Shown here piece by piece: positions 52,393-60,561 of a stretch of 64,000 nucleotides of DNA. Within the stretch, counting starts at the first letter, position 1. The number at the start of each line of letters is the position of its first letter. The notes below the pieces were generated by a model, which searched no databases, was not told where the DNA came from, and saw nothing but the letters and a program-made list of their open reading frames with translations. The DNA is taken from assembly GCF_011947195.1 (NCBI RefSeq), contig NZ_JAATVY010000002.1:62001-126000 (forward strand), given 5' to 3'. The DNA comes from Planosporangium thailandense. Its GTDB lineage: Bacteria > Actinomycetota > Actinomycetes > Mycobacteriales > Micromonosporaceae. Made by a program: the position numbers and the translations under genes.

Positions 52393-54450
52393 CTAGTTGA
52401 ACAGGAAGTTCGCCGTGTGTGTGGTGCCGTCGATCAGCGTGACCTCCAGGCGCCCACAGCTGTTCGCCAGGGACTTGTCGGTCTTCCAGTTGTACTGGTA
52501 CTGCCGGGTGACCGGGTCGTACGTCAGGGTGCTCGCACCCGGAGTTGCCGTCGGCTTGAGCCCGCCCTTCGGAGCCCACGTGTCGCACGTCGTCGGCTGC
52601 AGCTGCGGGGCGCCCGCCGCGAAGATGCCCAGGCCCTGGTCGCCGCCGAGGCCAAACTTGATCGGGACGGCGCTGCCGGCCTTCGCGGAGTTGGCCTTGT
52701 CAGCGCTGACCGGTGCGCCGAAGGTCTGCCAGTCGTAGACCACCTGGTAGGTCACGCTGACCGGGGCGGCGTTGTTGCCGGCGCGGTCCCGAGCGCCCGA
52801 GCAGGTGGCGGTGAAGTACCCGACGGTCGGTCCGCCGGTGACGGACAGGGTGGCGGGCACAGCGACTCCACTGTCACTGTCGGTGGTCGAGCAGCCCGGG
52901 GTCACCGACGTGCCGAGGGTGATCTGCTGGCCCTGGCCGACCCCGGTGATCTTGACGGTCGGCGGCGTCACGTCGTCGGCCTCGGTTACCGCCTTGTAGG
53001 CGTTCACCAGGCCATACCCGAAGAAGCCGTTGACGTTCGGGTTGTTCGGGTCGACCTTGCACCGGCCCTGGGTGTAGTCGGTGCCGGAGGTGGGGCAGGC
53101 GAGCGGGATGGCCTGCTTGCGCAGCAGCTCCCTGATGTAGTCGGGAGTGGCCCCGGGATGCTTCGACACCAGCAGCGCGGCGACACCGGCAACGTGTGGT
53201 GAGGCCATCGAGGTGCCGGACAGCGTCCGGTAGCTGGCCACCCCGGTCGAGGGCGAGGTGGAGTAGATGCTCGATCCGGGAGCGGCCACGTCTACCGCCC
53301 CGAGGCCGAAGCTGGAGAAGGACGAGCGCGCCGGCTGCGTGGTCAGCCCCGGGTACCACGGGCCGACGGCGTTCGCCGGGGCGGTGGGCTGGGTGGTCGA
53401 CGAAACCGACACCACGTTGGGCAGTTCCGACGGCAGGTCGAGGCAGCTCGGGTCGAGGGTACGCCGGCTCGGGGTGGTGTCGTCCGGGCTGGTCGTGTCG
53501 ACCGTCTTGCTGGCGAGGTCCTGGTTCTCGTTTCCGGCCGCGGCGACGTTGAGGATGCCGTGCTCGGTGGTGTAGTCCACCGCTCGGCGCACCGCCTCGA
53601 CAACCGGAGCCTGGTCGGCCTGACTCTCACACCAGTACAGCCACGGGTCGATGTAGTAGCTGTTGTTCGTGACCTGGATGCCGTGCTCGGCCGCCCATAC
53701 GAAGCCGCAGATCGCGTACTCCGGGTAGATGAAGCCGTCGGTGTTGACCACCTTGATGGAGGCCAGCTTCACGCCGGGCGCGACGCCGACGATACCGACG
53801 CCGTTCTTTGCCGACGCGATGGTCCCGGCCACGTGCGTACCGTGGTAGTCGGCGGTCAGGCTGGTGGGCCGCCACGCGCCCGGCGTGGTGTCCGGGGCAC
53901 CGGTGCCGACACAGTTCACCGACTTCGACTGATCCACCACCGGGGCGAGGTCCTGGTGGTTGGCGTCGATTCCATCGTCCAGAACGCCGACGGTGACCGA
54001 CGGGCTACCCAGGTTGACCTCGTGAGCCGCCCGCGCGCCGATGAGGACCATGTCGCTCTGCCGGGTCGCGTTCTCCAGGTCGTCCGGCGCGTACGCGTCG
54101 GCACCCTCGGCCTCCCCGGCCATGGCGGGCAGTGCCGCGGTCCGGGTGGCGCCCGCGGACTGGACGGCGCCACCGTGCGCGACGGTCTTCACCTTCTGGG
54201 CGAACGCCGGGTCGGTGGAGCGGGCGATGACCACTCCAATCTGGGCGTACGAGACCATCACCTGGCCGCCGGCTTCGGTGACCGCGGCGGCGGCGTCCGC
54301 CGTCTGCGCCTTGTCGAGGGCATTGACGACGTAGCTGAGGTTGGGGCCGGCGGCCGCGGCCGCGCTCGGCGCAACAATCGCACCGAGCCCAGCAACGACG
54401 CTGGTCGCAGTCGTGACGATGAAGGCACGCCTGCCTAACTTCAAATTCAT
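52393..54450 (-). CDS. Secreted S8 subtilisin with C-terminal PxKF-like domain
   Basis: A 685-residue protease. The N-terminus MNLKLGRRAFIVTTATSVVAG is a twin-arginine (Tat) signal. The subtilisin domain has Asp158 (VGVLDDGID), His206 (HGTHVAG) and Ser414 (SGTSMASPH); a long insert near 300-380 includes DTTSPDDTTPSRR. C-terminal beta domains follow (about 520-685), ending in a PxKF-like stretch (GSAVPIKFGLGG). It resembles lantibiotic-leader or general extracellular subtilases; no peptide precursor gene lies beside it. GAAAGG precedes the ATG. Confidence 0.9.
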   Translation of the reverse strand: MNLKLGRRAFIVTTATSVVAGLGAIVAPSAAAAAGPNLSYVVNALDKAQTADAAAAVTEAGGQVMVSYAQIGVVIARSTDPAFAQKVKTVAHGGAVQSAGATRTAALPAMAGEAEGADAYAPDDLENATRQSDMVLIGARAAHEVNLGSPSVTVGVLDDGIDANHQDLAPVVDQSKSVNCVGTGAPDTTPGAWRPTSLTADYHGTHVAGTIASAKNGVGIVGVAPGVKLASIKVVNTDGFIYPEYAICGFVWAAEHGIQVTNNSYYIDPWLYWCESQADQAPVVEAVRRAVDYTTEHGILNVAAAGNENQDLASKTVDTTSPDDTTPSRRTLDPSCLDLPSELPNVVSVSSTTQPTAPANAVGPWYPGLTTQPARSSFSSFGLGAVDVAAPGSSIYSTSPSTGVASYRTLSGTSMASPHVAGVAALLVSKHPGATPDYIRELLRKQAIPLACPTSGTDYTQGRCKVDPNNPNVNGFFGYGLVNAYKAVTEADDVTPPTVKITGVGQGQQITLGTSVTPGCSTTDSDSGVAVPATLSVTGGPTVGYFTATCSGARDRAGNNAAPVSVTYQVVYDWQTFGAPVSADKANSAKAGSAVPIKFGLGGDQGLGIFAAGAPQLQPTTCDTWAPKGGLKPTATPGASTLTYDPVTRQYQYNWKTDKSLANSCGRLEVTLIDGTTHTANFLFN

Positions 54451-54723
54451 TCCGGGCCTTTCGAATGGGGGCGTGGGGGTCACCCAACGTTGAGCTGGCT
54501 GATCGTAGAGTGAACATTGATCGAAGCGCACTCACCCGGATGGTTGGCGGCCGTGACCAGGAGAGCCGCCTCCGCGGTCCTTATCGTCAATTCGTCGGGG
54601 GTTACGCGGCGGCGATTCGTGGACCGGCGTCATTCGCGGTCGAGAAGCCTGGGGAGGCCATCAACGCTGCCGCCGACTTCTTTCTGACTGGTCGGCGTCG
54701 TCTGTCCACTAGGGTGTTCGGCC

Positions 54724-55548
54724 GTGGATCTTCTTGTCGTCGGTGGTAGCGGCTTCCTTGGCCGCCAGCTGGCGCTTCAGGCCCTGGCAGCCGGTCATCG
54801 AGTTATCGCGACCTCGCTAACTCGACCGATCGATGTCGCTGGCGCCGAGTGGTTCCCACTCGACGTCTGCCAGGTCCGCGACGTAGTGACCTTGACCGAG
54901 AGCACGCGGCCAGACGTGGTGATCAACGCTGCGTACCGCCAGGCTGATTGGACAACTACAGCCGACGGAGCAGCGCACGTGGCACTGGCGGCGGCTGCCG
55001 TCCGCGCTCGCCTCGTCCACGTCTCCAGCGATGCCGTGTTCTCGGGCGCGGCCGTCCACTACGACGAGACCTGTGTCCCTGACCCCACGACGCCGTACGG
55101 TGCGGCCAAGGCAGCCGCCGAGACCGCGGTGAAAGCCATCGTGCCGACTGCGGTCATCGCACGGACGTCGCTGATCATCGGCGACGGCAATTCACCGCAT
55201 GAGTTGCTGGTGCACGAACTCGCAACTGGACACAGGACGGGCGTGCTGTTCACCGACGATGTTCGCTGCCCCATCCATGTGACCGACCTGGCGGCCGCGC
55301 TGCTGGACCTGGCGGCGTCACAGTACGCCGGCGTCCATCACGTCGCCGGCGCCGATGCCATCAGTCGTCACGAGCTGGGGCTGTTGATAGCACGCCGTGA
55401 CGGTCTCGGCGCCGCCTCGCTGCCTGTTGGCCGACGCGCCGAAACCGGCCCGCCGGGCCCGCTCGACGTACGACTGGACTGCACCCTGACCCAGGCGCGG
55501 GTGAAGACCCGGCTGCGCGGCGCAAGGGAGTTCATGGCACTTCGCTGA
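54724..55548 (+). CDS. RmlD/SDR-like NAD(P)-dependent epimerase/reductase
   Basis: A 274-residue Rossmann protein. Nucleotide binding motif VVGGSGFLGRQLALQA, active site YGAAKAAAE (the YxxxK type) with the upstream serine in LVHVSSDAVFSG. It is closest to dTDP-4-dehydrorhamnose reductase-like proteins (RmlD), but no other sugar nucleotide genes are present, so the substrate is open. GTG at 54724 has TAGGGT eight bases upstream and no ribosome site. Confidence 0.82.
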   Translation: MDLLVVGGSGFLGRQLALQALAAGHRVIATSLTRPIDVAGAEWFPLDVCQVRDVVTLTESTRPDVVINAAYRQADWTTTADGAAHVALAAAAVRARLVHVSSDAVFSGAAVHYDETCVPDPTTPYGAAKAAAETAVKAIVPTAVIARTSLIIGDGNSPHELLVHELATGHRTGVLFTDDVRCPIHVTDLAAALLDLAASQYAGVHHVAGADAISRHELGLLIARRDGLGAASLPVGRRAETGPPGPLDVRLDCTLTQARVKTRLRGAREFMALR

Positions 55549-55773
55549 CACCTGTGGAAGAGCAGGCTGATGAAGCCGAGGACGGAGCGCCTGTCAACGA
55601 CGACCCCGTCGGCGGGCCGGAGATGCGGCCCGGGTGAAACCTTGCGGGAAATAGGAGTGTCAGTCGCCGGCAGCCAGCCGAGCCTGATTCTGGTTCCGAG
55701 CAGGTGTGATCACCTACCTGAATAGGGTCAACATGATCTAGCGGCCCAGTGTGGGCTGCGGAAAGGTGCGCGC

Positions 55774-56811
55774 GTGGCTCGTGGTTCTTCGAAGTCGCCC
55801 AGACAAGCAGTCCGGACCGTTAGTGCACCCCTGGTCGCCGAAAGTTTGCGTCCCCTCGACCCGCACGAGACCACCGTTGTCCTGCGCGGCGATCTCCGGT
55901 CCGACCTGCCCGCGATCTTTGAACTCCTTCGGCCACGTCCTGATGTTCATGTTGCAGTGACCGCCGGGTGGGATATCCCGGACCTAGATTGGCTTGCCGA
56001 CCTTCCGCCGCTGCGTTCGCTGAGCATCACCGATCTTCTTGAGCTTCGCGACATCAGCGGCCTCGTACACCATGCCGCGACCCTGGTCTCGCTTCAGCTG
56101 GGCGTCAGCCGACGCAGTGTGCTGTTGGCACCGCTCGCCGACATGACCGCGCTCCGACAGTTGTACCTGACGAAGCTAGGGCCGCTGCGCCAAGTCGAAC
56201 CGACGCTCGCCGCCCTCTGCCAACTTGAGCACCTGACCCTGCACAGCGTCACCCTCGCCGACTCTGAATGCCTGCTCGGCATGTCGCGGCTCCGTGCCCT
56301 GGCGCTCAAGCTTGGCGGTACCAGAGACCTGTCGGTGCTGCCCCGCCTGCCTGCGCTGGAGTTTTTCGAAGCCTGGCAGGTACGCGGTCTCGACAGCGTC
56401 GAGCCGATCGGCTCCTGCGGCCAGCTCAGGGCCGTGTTTCTGCAAACCCTCTCGCGTGTGGCTGCCCTACCGGATCTGGCGGGTGCAACCCAGCTCGCCC
56501 ACCTGTACCTGGAACACCTGACTGCCTTTACCGACCTGTCACCGCTGCGAGCGGTCCCGGCGCTCGAACAGCTCTGGCTGATCGACATGCCCCAACTTCG
56601 GGTCGGCCACCTGGAACCGCTTGTCGGTCACCCCGCCCTGCGCGCGGTGGCACTCGGCCTTGGCTCGCTCGCCCGCAACCGTGATGCCGCAGAGCTGCTC
56701 AAGCTGCCAGCACCGGACCGAACGGTGCTCAGCCAGTACGCAGCAGGAACGATGGGGCTGCCACCAGTCGGGCTGTCCGCAGCGGTTCGTGCAGATCGCC
56801 CGGGAGCGTGA
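55774..56811 (+). CDS. Leucine-rich-repeat-like protein
   Basis: A 345-residue soluble protein. From about residue 60 to 300, some ten degenerate LRR units of 20-25 residues occur (LPPLRSLSITDLLELRDISGL, split LPPLRSLSI and LLELRDISGL; LCQLEHLTLHSVTL; VPALEQLWLIDMPQL). No signal or membrane segment, so it acts in the cytoplasm, probably binding a protein. GGAAAGG lies before the GTG at 55774. The partner is unknown. Confidence 0.78.
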   Translation: MARGSSKSPRQAVRTVSAPLVAESLRPLDPHETTVVLRGDLRSDLPAIFELLRPRPDVHVAVTAGWDIPDLDWLADLPPLRSLSITDLLELRDISGLVHHAATLVSLQLGVSRRSVLLAPLADMTALRQLYLTKLGPLRQVEPTLAALCQLEHLTLHSVTLADSECLLGMSRLRALALKLGGTRDLSVLPRLPALEFFEAWQVRGLDSVEPIGSCGQLRAVFLQTLSRVAALPDLAGATQLAHLYLEHLTAFTDLSPLRAVPALEQLWLIDMPQLRVGHLEPLVGHPALRAVALGLGSLARNRDAAELLKLPAPDRTVLSQYAAGTMGLPPVGLSAAVRADRPGA

Positions 56812-56859
56812 TCGGGCACGCAACGGGCACGCACAGCGGAAGAAGCCTTAGGCACAAAA

Positions 56860-56900
56860 TGAAGGCCCAGGCCTGACACCGGGTCCGACCTGGGCCTTCA
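56860..56900 (-). terminator. Terminator downstream of tRNA-Gly
   Basis: TGAAGGCCCAGG pairs exactly with CCTGGGCCTTCA; on the minus strand it is followed by ATTTTG. It lies eight bases past the tRNA 3' end and also ends the convergent LRR gene. Confidence 0.85.
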
Positions 56901-56907
56901 TATACCG

Positions 56908-56978
56908 AGCGGGTGACGGGAATCGAACCCGCACTGTCAGCTTGGGAAGCTGATGTTCTGCCATTGAACTACACCCGC
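56908..56978 (-). tRNA. tRNA-Gly (CCC anticodon)
   Basis: A complete cloverleaf can be folded: acceptor GCGGGTG/CACCCGC, D arm GTTCAATGGCAGAAC, anticodon stem TCAGC/GCTGA with loop TTCCCAA (anticodon CCC), T arm CGGGTTCGATTCCCG, and discriminator T. CCA is not encoded. It reads the GGG glycine codon. Confidence 0.96.
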
Positions 56979-57015
56979 AAGCGGAGCGGTCCCTACTTTA
57001 GCCGACCTCCCGGCC

Positions 57016-57507
57016 TCAGTGCACCTCGCACCCCTCAGGTAACCGGGGGTCACGCCAGATCCTGCGGAACGGCCGGCCGGGGTGGCCCGTCATCCCCGGC
57101 GTCTGCGTGTGCCGCACGATCATGGCCACGTCGACCGTGAACTCGTACAGCCGCCAGTCGGCCCGCGGCTCGGCCCTCATCTCGGCGGCGTACCGCTGCA
57201 CCCGCTCGGCGTCGGACACCAGCCGTGCCAGCCCGGCCACGTACGCTTCGTCGTCGCTGGTCTCGGGCGGAAACGAGTGCAACGCGTAGCGACCGTCGCG
57301 CTCCAGGTCGCTCCGCTTGGGTGAGTTGATCACGAAGCAGAACAGGCCGTCACGAGTGATGAACGGCGCGACCGGATGGACCCGTGGGCCGCCGTCAGGT
57401 CGGACGGTGGCGAGATACCCGAGCCCCGGCCCGTACTGGTGGACCAGGGCGTGGATCGAAGCCGCGAGCTGCGGCTCGGCAACAGCGAACTCCGGCCAGG
57501 TAGCCAT
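57016..57507 (-). CDS. Pyridoxamine 5'-phosphate oxidase-like (PPOX) flavin-binding protein
   Basis: A 163-residue split-barrel protein: YLATVRPDGGPRVHPVAPFI and the FCFVINSPKRSDLERDGRYALHSF segment (split FCFVINSPK, RSDLERDGRYAL) are the flavin-binding face of the PPOX family. Such proteins use FMN or F420; the reaction is unknown. The ATG at 57507 is six bases after TAAACT (57519-57514 on the minus strand), so it is probably leaderless. A perfect LexA box lies directly upstream, which predicts DNA-damage control, unusual for this family. Confidence 0.88.
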   Translation of the reverse strand: MATWPEFAVAEPQLAASIHALVHQYGPGLGYLATVRPDGGPRVHPVAPFITRDGLFCFVINSPKRSDLERDGRYALHSFPPETSDDEAYVAGLARLVSDAERVQRYAAEMRAEPRADWRLYEFTVDVAMIVRHTQTPGMTGHPGRPFRRIWRDPRLPEGCEVH

Positions 57508-57513
57508 ACGCAA

Positions 57514-57535
57514 AGTTTATCGAACATACGTTCGA
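57514..57535 (-). promoter_or_regulatory. LexA (SOS) box overlapping the PPOX promoter
   Basis: TCGAACATACGTTCGA (57520-57535) is a full palindrome of the Gram-positive/actinobacterial LexA type (CGAAC-N4-GTTCG). It abuts the minus-strand -10 TAAACT (57519-57514), whose position six bases before the ATG implies a leaderless message. LexA bound here would cover the -35/-10 spacer. Confidence 0.88.
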
Positions 57536-57590
57536 GATGGATAGTCCCGAGGTTGACGGGTGACGGGACCGCCGCACCCGCGCAACGAAA

Positions 57591-57630
57591 GCGGGGTGAC
57601 GAGACGGCCATCGCCGTTTCGTCACCCCGC
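57591..57630 (-). terminator. Terminator of the first NlpC/P60 gene
   Basis: GCGGGGTGACGAGACGG pairs with CCGTTTCGTCACCCCGC (one mismatch in 17), about 20 bases past the minus-strand stop. Confidence 0.85.
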
Positions 57631-57649
57631 CAGGAGTCCTGACCGACGG

Positions 57650-58672
57650 TCAGCCCGGTCGGCCGTAGCCGGCGATGGGCATCTCGTCCACCGGCGCCAT
57701 CCGCACGACGTCGCCACTGTGGGGAGCGTTGACCATCCAGTTGTTGCCCACGTACATCGCGACGTGATGGATGTCGGAGCCATAGAAGATCAGGTCACCG
57801 GGCCGGAGCTGGTCCCTCGTGACCCGCTTGGTCTCATTGAACTGCGTGACCGTGTAGTGGTAGAGGCTGACGGCGCCGCCGGTGGCCTGGGACCAGGCCC
57901 ACATCGTGAGGCCGGAGCAGTCGAAGACGTTCGGACCCACGGCACCGAACACGTACGGGCTGCCGATCTTCCCACACGCGAACCGGGCGGCCTTGGCACC
58001 CGGGCTACCGTCGTAGGAGACCGGGCAGGGACCGAGGCGGGGGTTGCCGGGCGAGGCGGTGGTACCGAAGGCCGCCAGGCGCATCTGGTTGTACTGCGCG
58101 ATCTGGTCGTTGATCGACTTTTCCTGCTGCGCGAGCTCCGCCTCCTGCGCCGAAAGCTTCTTGACGAGCTCGTCGAGCGGCTTCTTCTGCGCGTCGTACT
58201 GAGACTTCAGCCTGGCCGCGTCGGCGACGCTGTCCTGCTGACCCTTCGCCACCGCGTCCAGCAGGGAGAGCTGGTCGGCCAGGCTGGTCGGCTTGCTGCT
58301 CACCAGCAGTGCGGTGAACGCGGAGGCCTGCCCGCTCTTGTACGCCTGCGCGGAGATCGTGCTGACCCGCCCCCTGGCGATGTCGACCTGCAGCGCCAAC
58401 GGCCGGATCTGGTCGGCGAGCTGAGCCGCCTTGGCCTGGTTGTCGGCGAGCTGCGCCTTGACGTTGTTGTGCTGCTCGATGAGCGGTTCGAGCCTGGCCC
58501 AGGCGGCGTCGATCTGCGACTCGATGTCACCGGGTGCCGCAGGCGCCGCGTGGGCACTGGTGGACAGTCCAAGTGCGATGACCAGCCCGACGCAGACAGC
58601 CCCCATCGCGCCGAAGAGAGCACGCACGGGTTTGAGACGCGACCCAGAAGGCCGCATCACACGCAATTCCAC
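57650..58672 (-). CDS. Secreted NlpC/P60 peptidoglycan endopeptidase
   Basis: A 340-residue wall hydrolase: signal peptide (cleavage near AHAAPA), a long coiled coil (about residues 45-200), a linker with two cysteines (LGPCPVS, RFACGKIG) and a C-terminal NlpC/P60 domain with the catalytic Cys in VFDCSGLTMWAW, His in DIHHVAMYV and a polar third group. It cleaves peptide stems (RipA-like). The GTG at 58672 is ten bases after AAGGAG. It lies behind a c-di-AMP riboswitch and is a near paralogue of the gene at 59233. Confidence 0.93.
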   Translation of the reverse strand: MELRVMRPSGSRLKPVRALFGAMGAVCVGLVIALGLSTSAHAAPAAPGDIESQIDAAWARLEPLIEQHNNVKAQLADNQAKAAQLADQIRPLALQVDIARGRVSTISAQAYKSGQASAFTALLVSSKPTSLADQLSLLDAVAKGQQDSVADAARLKSQYDAQKKPLDELVKKLSAQEAELAQQEKSINDQIAQYNQMRLAAFGTTASPGNPRLGPCPVSYDGSPGAKAARFACGKIGSPYVFGAVGPNVFDCSGLTMWAWSQATGGAVSLYHYTVTQFNETKRVTRDQLRPGDLIFYGSDIHHVAMYVGNNWMVNAPHSGDVVRMAPVDEMPIAGYGRPG

Positions 58673-58697
58673 CGGGGTCCGGCTCCTTCTTCCCTGG

Positions 58698-58815
58698 CCG
58701 CCTACCGGGTTAGCTGACGGATTCGGGCGGGAAGTGTCGCCCTACCGCTGCGAGCAGCGGATTCACCCCATGTTCTGGTTGGGTCCCCGGTTCGTTGCAC
58801 GAACGATTAGGCGGC
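58698..58815 (-). promoter_or_regulatory. c-di-AMP (ydaO/yuaA) riboswitch
   Basis: The minus-strand leader holds the conserved blocks in order: GGGGACCCAACC, GGGGTGAATCCGC, GGTAGGGCGACAC, CCCGAATCCGTCAGC and GGTAGGCGGCC, then AAGGAG and the start. These are ydaO hallmarks, and the family classically precedes cell-wall hydrolase genes in actinobacteria. Exact ends are approximate. Confidence 0.9.
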
Positions 58816-59186
58816 GCCGCGTGGCGTACCCGCTTTGGGCACGGACATCCACCCGGCTGGAAAACACGCTAGGGGTGACCAACCGCTGTGGCAAGTCCAG
58901 ACCCCTATCGGGTACAGACGTATGGTCCGACACCCCTAACGGGACGGTTGACCTGCCCTTTCTCGCCGGCGGACCGACGGCCACCAATACGCAGTGAATC
59001 TTCCTCATCTACGGTGAGTAATGTGTCTATCGACACACGCTACCTGGTTGCGTAAACCACCGCACATATGAGAGGTGCCCTGCGTCGATCCGCTCGATCC
59101 TGCCCATTCGGGACGATAACGGAAGACGACACGGCATGATTTCGTAATCGCTCAGTCGCGATGAGCAACCATGCAGTTGACGAGGA
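58816..59186. other. Region upstream of the first riboswitch
   Basis: No gene. It should hold the promoter of the riboswitch-NlpC unit. ACCCCTATCGGG (58901-58912) and ACCCCTAACGGG (58932-58943) are near copies 31 bp apart; TAGGGGT (58870-58876) is an inverted partial copy. TGTGTC-N4-GACACA (59022-59037) is a perfect inverted repeat. These are candidate operator sites. Confidence 0.5.
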
Positions 59187-59215
59187 AGCGCCGGCGGCCC
59201 TCGGCCACCGGCGCT
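59187..59215 (-). terminator. Hairpin after the second NlpC/P60 gene
   Basis: AGCGCCGG and CCGGCGCT pair around a GGCC-rich loop, 17 bases beyond the minus-strand stop at 59233. Confidence 0.65.
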
Positions 59216-59232
59216 CCGTCGTTACCAGACGA

Positions 59233-60234
59233 TCAGCCCGGCCGGCCGTACCCGGACGCGTTGGCGGCGTAGTACCCGGTCAGCTGTGCCATCCGGACAT
59301 GGTCTCCGGTGTTCGGGGCGTGAACCATCCAGTTGCCACCGACGTATATCCCGACATGGTGGGTGTCGGAACCGAAGAAGATGAGATCGCCGGGACGTAG
59401 GTCGGCCCGGGAGATCCGTTTCGACTCCGCACGCTGCGCGCTCGCCAGGTGGTCCAGCTTCACGCCGGCCGCCGCCCAGGCCACCATCGTCAGCCCGGAA
59501 CAGTCGTACCCGTTGGGGCCGGCAGCCGCCCAGATGTACGGCTTGCCGATCAGGCTGCACGCCTTCTGCGCGGCGGTACCACCCGGACCGCCGGTGTACT
59601 CGAACGGACAGGCGACAGGCTTCAGCGCACCGGTGGCGCCGCCGCTCGCCCCGTACGCCTGCAACCGCAGCCGCTGCAGCTGACTGATCTGGTCCTCGAT
59701 CTTCTTCTTCCGCGCGGCGAGGTCGGCGTCCTGCTTGGCCTGCTGCACGATCAGCGCATCAAGGGTCGCCTTGTCCGCGGCGTACTTGTCCACCATGCTC
59801 GCCACGCTGCTGATCTGCTCGTGCTGGGCGCGGGCCACCATGTCGAGCAGCGTGAGCTGGTCCGCCAGCGCCGTGGGGGAGCCACTGGACAGGAGCGCGT
59901 TGACCGTGGAGCTACGCCCTCCCTTGTAGACGTTGGCCGCGATGGTGCCGATGTTGGACATGGCCATGTCGACCTGGAGCTGGAGCGGCTGCAACTGGTC
60001 CTGGAGGCTGGCTGCCTTGGCCTGGTTGGCGGTGAGCTGCCCGTGAACGGCGTTGTACTGCTCGATGGTGGGCTCGAGGGTGTCCCATTGCTGCTGGATC
60101 TGCGCCTCGAGATCGCCGGGTGAGGGGGCGGGGTCGGCGAAAGCCGGCCCGGACAGCACGAGAGCGGCGGTGGCGCCCGCGAGGATGGCGGGGACGAAGG
60201 CGCGAAGCGCTCTGCGCACACGATTGGGTGGCAC
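59233..60234 (-). CDS. Secreted NlpC/P60 peptidoglycan endopeptidase
   Basis: A 333-residue paralogue of the previous enzyme: basic head and signal peptide (cleavage near AFADP), coiled coil (about 40-200), paired cysteines (KPVACPFE, QKACSLIG) and an NlpC/P60 domain with Cys in YDCSGLTMVAWAA and His in DTHHVGIYVGG. The two genes share layout, riboswitch control and ending GYGRPG, so they arose by duplication. GTG at 60234 follows AAGGAG. Confidence 0.93.
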   Translation of the reverse strand: MPPNRVRRALRAFVPAILAGATAALVLSGPAFADPAPSPGDLEAQIQQQWDTLEPTIEQYNAVHGQLTANQAKAASLQDQLQPLQLQVDMAMSNIGTIAANVYKGGRSSTVNALLSSGSPTALADQLTLLDMVARAQHEQISSVASMVDKYAADKATLDALIVQQAKQDADLAARKKKIEDQISQLQRLRLQAYGASGGATGALKPVACPFEYTGGPGGTAAQKACSLIGKPYIWAAAGPNGYDCSGLTMVAWAAAGVKLDHLASAQRAESKRISRADLRPGDLIFFGSDTHHVGIYVGGNWMVHAPNTGDHVRMAQLTGYYAANASGYGRPG

Positions 60235-60257
60235 CGGAGTCAGGCTCCTTCTTTCCT

Positions 60258-60365
60258 GACCGCCTACCGGGCTCGCTCACAGGGTTCGGCCGGCAAGCGC
60301 GCCTACCGCGGAGTGGGGGCCCGCGGATTCACCCTGGGGAACGTCTGTTTTCCCGGCTCGCTCGC
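60258..60365 (-). promoter_or_regulatory. c-di-AMP (ydaO/yuaA) riboswitch
   Basis: The minus-strand leader reads GAGCCGGGAAAAC, TTCCCCAGGGTGAATCCGCG, GGTAGGCGCGCTTGCC, GGCCGAACCCTGTGAGC and GGTAGGCGGTC, the same block order as the first riboswitch. The loops differ, so it is a diverged duplicate and not a copy error. Confidence 0.88.
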
Positions 60366-60561
60366 GCGACGCGGCGGTACCCGACCGCGGTCGCTGGGGG
60401 GAAGACGACCTCGGTACGGCCGGACGAGACCCGAGAGTAGTGAAGGTCGCAACCCGCGAGCAAGCGAAAGCTGAAGCCTGTTCGCAGTGCATTCGGGTCA
60501 ATACCACCGGTGGTGGAATTCCCTGCGCGCAACGGTTTCCGGCACACCGAGCCGGCTGTCC

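Noticed and set aside
52393-54450. A lantibiotic or RiPP cluster around the Tat-type subtilisin
   Set aside because: No precursor peptide, LanM/LanBC or other modifying gene is nearby. The thioredoxin-NHL and ABC genes are 20 kb away.
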